This document shows, piece by piece, positions 33,615 to 38,820 of a stretch of 38,820 nt of DNA. The stretch spans positions 1-38,820 of the forward strand of contig JADMIJ010000036.1 of assembly GCA_015478655.1 (NCBI GenBank), written 5' to 3'. A program made the translations under genes and the position numbers. The notes beneath the pieces were generated by a model. The model was not told where the DNA came from. It was given only the letters and a program-made list of their open reading frames with translations, and searched no databases. Origin of the DNA: Acidimicrobiales bacterium (GTDB lineage: Bacteria > Actinomycetota > Acidimicrobiia > Acidimicrobiales > RAAP-2). The stretch's first letter is position 1; each line of letters starts with the position of its first letter.

Positions 33615-33799
33615 CTCGGTTCCCATTGTCGGCACGATACAGGCCGCGTCGCTGGTTGAGACGTCGCTCCGCCGGCCGACCCTTGGGCCACTCCGCGGCT
33701 CGCTCCGTCTCCCGATCGGCGCCGCTACCGGCCTCTCGTGGGGCGAGGGGCAGGCGAATCGGGAGCCCGGGCCGGTTGGTGGGGCACCGGGCCAGCACG

Positions 33800-33805
33800 T
33801 ACCAT
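33800..33805 (+). promoter_or_regulatory. -10 box for a leaderless small-membrane-protein transcript
   Basis: TACCAT, six bases (GAGTTT), then GTG 33812. This is the same geometry as at ispH and the DUF512 gene. The predicted transcription start coincides with the start codon. Confidence 0.45.
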
Positions 33806-33811
33806 GAGTTT

Positions 33812-34219
33812 GTGGATCAAGTGGCACTGGCACCGAACCGGCCGACCTCTCCGCCCCCCAGCTCGAGGGCCGACGAGGCCATGCGCCGGCTGCTGCGAGT
33901 CCCGGGCGACCGCGCTCCCATCGACGAATCGGAGACCCACCGGATCTTCAGTGCCTCGATCCTGCTTTCCGCCCTCCGCTGCCTGCTCACGTATGTCGTG
34001 CTCCCGTTCGTCCTGCCGGTCATCGGCGTGGCCAGGGGCGTGGGCCCCGCCATCGGCATCCCCGTCGGGATCGTGGCCCTCACGTTCGACTACGTGGGCA
34101 TCCGTCGCTTCTGGTTGGCCAACCACCGGCAACGGTGGGCGTTCACCGCGCTCTACGCGGTGGTCGGGGCCATGGTGCTGGCCTTGGTAATCGTGGACAT
34201 CGTCGACGCGGTGCGCTGA
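33812..34219 (+). CDS. Conserved small membrane protein, function unknown
   Basis: 135 residues. A hydrophilic N-terminus (about residues 1-45, with RADEAMRRLLRVPGD and APIDESETHRIFSAS) precedes three hydrophobic segments (about 50-70, 77-95, 108-132). The pattern DE-x-x-THR-x-FS followed by a CLLTYVVLPF helix looks like a conserved actinobacterial family I cannot name. GTG 33812 follows a TACCAT box at leaderless spacing. It is divergent from the DoxX-Rieske gene with 197 bp between starts. Confidence 0.7.
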   Translation: MDQVALAPNRPTSPPPSSRADEAMRRLLRVPGDRAPIDESETHRIFSASILLSALRCLLTYVVLPFVLPVIGVARGVGPAIGIPVGIVALTFDYVGIRRFWLANHRQRWAFTALYAVVGAMVLALVIVDIVDAVR

Positions 34220-34418
34220 GCGACCCACCGCATCTTGTCCCGCCTCATCTGACCCTCGTCGTCCGGCCCGGTGGTCATCCGGTCCGGTTGGCCGCGAGCC
34301 GGTGGAGGCCATGGCGTGACGGCGGCGACGGCCCGACCCGCCACGGCACCGTCCCACCGCACCGCCTCCGACCTGGGCGGACTCAAGCGACACCCCGCAC
34401 CGGACGATACCTCTGGTG

Positions 34419-36362
34419 ATGACGGCACACGCCCAGCAGGTGACGTCGAGCGAGGAAGGCGGCGAGCGGCTGCTGCGCGTCGTGGTGGCGGTTGCGCTGG
34501 TGTGGGGGACGACGTACCTGGTGTGGCGGCTGATCGACACCCGGCAGGGGTCCCAACCGGTGCTCTTCGCCCTGCTGTTTGCCTGCGAGGTGTTCGGCCT
34601 GGCCGCGCTGGCGTCGTTCGCCTTCCTGGCCTGGCGGGTTCCCACGCCCACCCGCCCCGCGATCGGATGGCGGCCGACCGTCGACGTCTTCGTCTGCACC
34701 TACGACGAGGGACTCGATGTCCTGGGGGCCACACTGGTGGGATGCGACCGGATCACCTACCCCCACACCACGTGGGTCCTCGATGACGGGCGCCGGCCCG
34801 ACGTCCGGAAGCTGGCTGAGCGATTCGGGGTGCGCTATCTCGCCCGGCCGACCAATGAACACGCCAAGGCGGGGAACATCAACCACGCGCTGTCGCACAC
34901 CACCGGGCAGGTGCTGCTGATCCTGGATGCCGACCACGTCCCCCAGCCCGACATCCTCGATGCCACTGTCGGTTATTTCGACGACCCGGCCGTGGCCGTG
35001 GTCCAGACCCCGCATGACTTCGGCAACCATGACTCGTTCCAGCACTTCGAGACGGGGCGCCACGACCAGAGCATGTTCTTCGAGGTGATCATGCCGGGCA
35101 AGGACCGCCATGACGGCGTGTTCTGGTGCGGCTCGGCCGCCCTGATCCTGCGGCACGCCCTCGAGGGCATCGGGGGAATCGCCACCGAGACCATCGCCGA
35201 GGACTTCCACACCACCATCCGACTCCACGGCCAGGGGTGGCACTCCCGCTATCACCACGAGACGCTGGTGCAGGGTCTGGCTCCCCACGACCTGGCGTCG
35301 TTCCTGCTGCAGCGTGACCGGTGGGCCCGGGGCAACCTCGCCGTGCTGCGCACGCCGGAGAACCCGGTGATCGCCGCCGGCCTCACGCTCAAGCAGCGGG
35401 CCAGCTACCTGGCCTCCCTGCTGGCCTACTTCGTCCCTCTCCAACGACTGGCCATGCTGGCGGTGCTGGTGGTGATGCTGGTGACCGCCCGCGTCCCCCT
35501 CCACGCCACCCTGTGGCAGTTCGGTGTGTTCTGGGTCCCCTGGATGGCCCTCGACCTGGCCGCCTCGGCCATGCTGTGCCGGGGTGAGGCCAGTCTCCGG
35601 GACGGCTCGTACACCACGGTGTTGACCACGGGGATCTTCGTTCGGGCCGCCTTCGCCCTCGTCCGTCCCTTCCGGAGCTCGTTCAAGGTCACGCCCAAGG
35701 ACGGAATCGACGGAGGCGGGTGGTCGGCGGTCAGCCAGCTGCGCCTGGTTCTGGTCGTGGCGGCCGCGGTGGTGCTGGCCATCGTCGCCCGCCTCCTCGG
35801 GTTGGCGGGCCTCCTCCCCCTCCCCCCGCTCCGGGGCCTGGCACTGGTGGCCGGACTGGCCTTCGCGGCCTGGGAGCTCATCCTGCTCGGCACCGCGCTC
35901 ATCAAGGTGGGCCGCCGCCACCAGGTGCGGCACCACTACCGGGTACCGGTCGAGGTCGCCGGAGTCCTGAACGGGGCGCTGGTGCGGATCGTCGACCTCA
36001 CCGCGGGTGGTGCCGGCGTGATCGGCGCCGTCCCCATCGACGTGGGCTCGGAGGTCGGCCTCCAACTCGACCTTCCCGGTGTCGACGGTGGAGTCCACAC
36101 CGTTCGGGTGCGGTACACGATCTGCTCGTCCCGTCCGGCCGACGGCCACGGTTGGCGGATGGGAGGCACCATCACACCGGTGAGCGAAGCCGATGGCGAG
36201 GCCCTCATCGAGCACTGTCACGTCGTCAGCTCGCGCACCCGCCTCACCGAGTCCGGACGCCTGTCGCCGGCCCCCGCGGAGGCGGGCCAGACGGCCCCCG
36301 CGGAGGCGGGCCAGACGGCCCCCGGGAAACGGGCCACACCGCGCCTGGCGGCCCACGGCTGA
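34419..36362 (+). CDS. BcsA-like processive glycosyltransferase with C-terminal PilZ-like domain
   Basis: 647 residues. Two N-terminal membrane segments (about 20-40, 48-72) precede a GT2 domain with TYDEG (94-98), LDDG (121-124), DADH (170-173), the catalytic AED (260-262, TED in BcsA) and QRDRW (298-302). This is the full motif set of cellulose-synthase-type enzymes. Several membrane segments then form a channel. A PilZ-like domain (about 500-600) has an R-HHY-R motif and D-L-T-A-G-G, close to RxxxR and D/NxSxxG of c-di-GMP binders. A Pro/Ala tail ends it. It probably makes and exports a beta-glucan-like polymer under c-di-GMP control. No BcsB is adjacent. ATG 34419 (GTG 34416) has a weak ribosome binding site. 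Confidence 0.88.
   Translation: MTAHAQQVTSSEEGGERLLRVVVAVALVWGTTYLVWRLIDTRQGSQPVLFALLFACEVFGLAALASFAFLAWRVPTPTRPAIGWRPTVDVFVCTYDEGLDVLGATLVGCDRITYPHTTWVLDDGRRPDVRKLAERFGVRYLARPTNEHAKAGNINHALSHTTGQVLLILDADHVPQPDILDATVGYFDDPAVAVVQTPHDFGNHDSFQHFETGRHDQSMFFEVIMPGKDRHDGVFWCGSAALILRHALEGIGGIATETIAEDFHTTIRLHGQGWHSRYHHETLVQGLAPHDLASFLLQRDRWARGNLAVLRTPENPVIAAGLTLKQRASYLASLLAYFVPLQRLAMLAVLVVMLVTARVPLHATLWQFGVFWVPWMALDLAASAMLCRGEASLRDGSYTTVLTTGIFVRAAFALVRPFRSSFKVTPKDGIDGGGWSAVSQLRLVLVVAAAVVLAIVARLLGLAGLLPLPPLRGLALVAGLAFAAWELILLGTALIKVGRRHQVRHHYRVPVEVAGVLNGALVRIVDLTAGGAGVIGAVPIDVGSEVGLQLDLPGVDGGVHTVRVRYTICSSRPADGHGWRMGGTITPVSEADGEALIEHCHVVSSRTRLTESGRLSPAPAEAGQTAPAEAGQTAPGKRATPRLAAHG
36270..36317. repeat. 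24-bp tandem duplication in the BcsA-like tail
   Basis: The 24-base unit at 36270-36293 is repeated exactly at 36294-36317, encoding Ala-Pro-Ala-Glu-Ala-Gly-Gln-Thr twice, with a partial third unit. It keeps the frame and lies beyond the PilZ-like domain. This is recent slippage. Confidence 0.8.
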
Positions 36363-36419
36363 CCCTCAGGGGTCGAAGTGACCGCTCTCCCTGGGGATGC
36401 GGATCAGCACGGCCTGGTC

Positions 36420-37325
36420 TCAGGCGAAATAGATGGCGGAGGAGATGCCGACCACCAGGCAGTAGATGGAGAAGGGCCACAGGGTCCGGGTCCGGAACCA
36501 CCGGATCAGGAATCGAACCGAAAGATAGGCGGCAACCCCGGCGGCCGCGCTCCCGACCAGGATCTGCCCGCGCACCCCGTTGCCCAACGGTCCGACCAGA
36601 TCGGGCACCTTCAAGATCCCGGCGGCCAGAATGATGGGCGTGGCCAGGAGAAACGAGAACCTGGCCGACTCTTCATGGTCGAGGCCGCGGAGGAGCCCGG
36701 CGGCCATGGTCACCCCGGAGCGGCTGATGCCGGCAAACAGGGCGAGGATCTGGGCCACGCCGATGCTCAGGCCGTCGGTCAGCTTCAGCGTGGCCAACCG
36801 CCGGGTGACAGTGCTGGCGGCCGGGTCGGCACTGGCGGTGGCTCCGGGGGCCGGCGACGGTTCGGCCACCGTTGCGGTCCGGCGTCGGCGGAGCAGTTCC
36901 GCCCCCGCCAGGATGGCCCCGTTGATGGCCAGGAAGATCCCCGCCAGCTGCGGTTTGGCGAACAGGGTGCGGAAGCTGTGCTCGAAGAGGAAGCCGGTGA
37001 GGCCGACGGGAATGGTGGCGACGACGAGCAACCAGGCCATCCGCTCGTCGGCCGTCTCGATGGTGCGGGTGCGGAGCGTGCGGACGAAGCCTCTGATGAT
37101 GCGGATCCAGTCCAGCCAGAAGTAGATCACCAGGGCGACGGCGGTGGCGACGTGCAGCCCGACCACGAATGCCAGGTAGAACGATTCACTGGCCGACTGG
37201 TCGTTGACCAGGTTGTGCCATCCGAAGACGGCTGGAACCAGCACGCTGTGGCCGAGGCTCGAGACCGGGAAGAGCTCACTGACGCCCTGCAGTAGCCCGA
37301 TCACGATGGCTTGGAAGTAGGACAA
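36420..37325 (-). CDS. uppP: Undecaprenyl-diphosphatase (UppP/BacA)
   Basis: 301 residues with about eight membrane segments. It recycles undecaprenyl pyrophosphate to the monophosphate for cell-wall and glycan synthesis. Signatures: QGVSELFPVSSLGH near residues 13-27 and GISRSGVT near 215-222, which form the active site. A hydrophilic ~35-residue loop (about 150-185) rich in Ala and Pro separates the two halves. TTG 37325 has an AAGGA site 9 bases upstream; a much longer open frame beyond it reads as non-coding. It converges with the BcsA-like gene (57 bp apart). Confidence 0.93.
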   Translation of the reverse strand: MSYFQAIVIGLLQGVSELFPVSSLGHSVLVPAVFGWHNLVNDQSASESFYLAFVVGLHVATAVALVIYFWLDWIRIIRGFVRTLRTRTIETADERMAWLLVVATIPVGLTGFLFEHSFRTLFAKPQLAGIFLAINGAILAGAELLRRRRTATVAEPSPAPGATASADPAASTVTRRLATLKLTDGLSIGVAQILALFAGISRSGVTMAAGLLRGLDHEESARFSFLLATPIILAAGILKVPDLVGPLGNGVRGQILVGSAAAGVAAYLSVRFLIRWFRTRTLWPFSIYCLVVGISSAIYFA

Positions 37326-37578
37326 GGACGAAGATCCTTCCGTAGCGGTGGCGATCGGCGACGGCCGCGAACCCGGCCGTGCTATCCATCGAGCCGACCG
37401 GCCCGTGGGCACCGTAGGAATATAGGGCTGGGCGCCCAGGTGGGCGATTCGAGCAAGGGGGGACGATGGGTGCAGGCGTCGAGGACGGGTGGTCCACATC
37501 GTGGGCGGACTGCCCGAGCCATTCGATCGTCCCGGTCACGGGCATCGGCCCGGGCCGATGCCCGAGTGCGGAGCAACC

Positions 37579-38757
37579 ATGACGGCTCGCCGATTCGACC
37601 GCCGGCAGCTCCTCGACGCCGCCTTCGAGAAGGCGTCATCTGACGATCTGGGCGATCCCACGTGGCAGGAGGGCCTCGACCGGGTGCTCGACGACCTCGG
37701 GAGCACGGCCCAGCTCAACGACGTCGGTGCCACCATCGCCGAGACCGAGATCGTCAACCTCCTGGCCAACCGATTGGGCATCATCGGATGGAGGAGCTCC
37801 CACCCCGAGGTGGCGAGGGGGACCATCACCCAGCCGGTGGTGATCTGCGGCCAGCCGCGCACCGGCACGACCATCCTCTACGACCTCCTGGCGCTGGATC
37901 CCACGTACCGCGCCCCCCTTACCTGGGAGGTCGACAATCCCTGTCCCCCACCGGCCACCGCCACCTACGAGACCGACCCCCGGATCGCCGAATCGCAGGC
38001 GGTCTTGGAGATGGCCGACGTCCTGATCCCCGGGTTCAGCGCCTTCCACCCCATGGGGGCCCGCCTGGCCCAGGAGTGCGTACGCATCACCGCCGGCGAC
38101 TTCCGTTCCATGACGTTCTCGATCCAGTATGAGATCCCGCACTACAACCGGTGGCTGCTCCGCGAGGCGGACATGGCCCCGGCCTACCGCTGGCACCGCG
38201 CCTTCCTCCAGCATCTGCAGTCCCAGCACGATGCCGAACGATGGCTGCTCAAGTCGCCGGCGCATCTCTGGCACCTCCCGGCGCTGATGGCCGAGTACCC
38301 CGACGCCGTGATCATCCAGACCCACCGCGATCCACTGCAGGTCATCGCCTCGATCAGCGCCCTGGCCGCCCACCTGCGCCGGATGGCCAGCGATGCCAGC
38401 TCGGTGGCGTCGGCGGCTGTCCAGTACTCCGACGACATCTTCGTCGGGCTGGACCGGTCGATGGCCGCCCGGACCGACGGGACCCTCCCGGCCAGCCAGG
38501 TCATCGACGTCCAGTTCGAGGACTTCACCGCCGATCCGTTCGTCGTCATCGGCGGCATCTACGACCGGTTGGGCCGGGAGCTCACCGCCGACGTCGAGGC
38601 CCGCATGAGGGAGTTCCTCGAACGCCACCCCGGGGACGGCGGCGGGGCGGGCAGCCGGTACCGCTTCGCCGACACCGGGCTCGACCCCGGGGCCATGCGC
38701 GAGCGCGCCCTCGACTACCAGAGGTACTTCCTCGTGCCATCCGAGGAGATCGTCTGA
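37579..38757 (+). CDS. Sulfotransferase family protein
   Basis: 392 residues. The 5'-phosphosulfate loop GQPRTGTT (91-98) binds PAPS. A second PAPS-contacting segment, HRDPLQVIASISAL (about 276-289), fits the 3'-phosphate site. Between them KSPAHLWHL is typical of actinobacterial sulfotransferase family 3. No membrane segment or signal is present. The acceptor may be a lipid, sugar or sterol-like alcohol. ATG 37579 has GGAG six bases upstream; an earlier in-frame start at 37489 gives a non-conserved extension. It is divergent from uppP, with 253 bp between starts. Confidence 0.88.
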   Translation: MTARRFDRRQLLDAAFEKASSDDLGDPTWQEGLDRVLDDLGSTAQLNDVGATIAETEIVNLLANRLGIIGWRSSHPEVARGTITQPVVICGQPRTGTTILYDLLALDPTYRAPLTWEVDNPCPPPATATYETDPRIAESQAVLEMADVLIPGFSAFHPMGARLAQECVRITAGDFRSMTFSIQYEIPHYNRWLLREADMAPAYRWHRAFLQHLQSQHDAERWLLKSPAHLWHLPALMAEYPDAVIIQTHRDPLQVIASISALAAHLRRMASDASSVASAAVQYSDDIFVGLDRSMAARTDGTLPASQVIDVQFEDFTADPFVVIGGIYDRLGRELTADVEARMREFLERHPGDGGGAGSRYRFADTGLDPGAMRERALDYQRYFLVPSEEIV

Positions 38758-38820
38758 CCCAACCGCCGCTGGCCTGCGGACCCGGTGGACGTGGACGCGC
38801 CACCGATGGCACACCCCTAG

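Overview
The window is high-GC DNA with many GTG, TTG and possibly CTG starts, very short or overlapping intergenic gaps, a tRNA without encoded CCA and several leaderless-type starts. The gene set (a phosphatase, tlyA, nadK, recN, pyrG, NUDIX, xerD and scpA-scpB-rluB-cmk-der) recalls the Mycobacterium tuberculosis Rv1692-Rv1713 neighbourhood. I infer an actinobacterial chromosome, probably a deep lineage such as Acidimicrobiia. That assignment rests on gene content and style, not on a search.

Positions 1-5.7 kb are accessory. They hold the first codons of a gene leaving the left edge, a polytopic GT-C-like membrane protein, a decayed DUF3024 gene, a secreted cysteine-paired pentapeptide-repeat protein, tRNA-Pro(GGG), a small anchored Ig-like protein and a secreted SGNH hydrolase. 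A 42-bp copy of the 3' half of the tRNA lies 1.5 kb from the real tRNA, in the same orientation. It starts at the anticodon loop and carries one mutation, which is the footprint of a tRNA-targeted integration; the pentapeptide gene lies between the copies and no integrase is visible.

Positions 5.8-19 kb are housekeeping. On the minus strand are DUF512 radical-SAM-like protein, der and a small zinc-ribbon protein. On the plus strand are ispH, an HD-domain protein and a GT2 glycosyltransferase. A tightly coupled minus-strand run follows in the order scpA-scpB-rluB-aroH-tyrA-aroA-cmk-plsC, with the aromatic genes sitting inside the chromosome-segregation and ribosome-maturation cluster. trpS runs divergently from scpA.

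Positions 19-33.6 kb form a long minus-strand run. In transcription order it is DoxX-Rieske fusion, acyl desaturase, HAD phosphatase, phasin/H1-like protein, tlyA, nadK, recN, pyrG, NUDIX, xerD, DksA/TraR-like protein, M50 protease and a YfhO-like membrane protein. Many junctions are ATGA, GTGA, TTGA or CTGA overlaps, pointing to translational coupling. Positions 33.8-38.8 kb hold a small membrane protein, a BcsA-like synthase with a PilZ-like tail, uppP and a sulfotransferase.

The best leads for something new are the DoxX-Rieske/desaturase pair as a possible redox module, the perfect 23-bp palindrome ahead of the phasin/H1-like gene, the apparent CTG start of tlyA, the leaderless promoter pattern, and the tRNA-flanked cassette with a disulfide-rich beta-helix protein. 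I saw no CRISPR array, transposase, phage gene or recognisable defence system.
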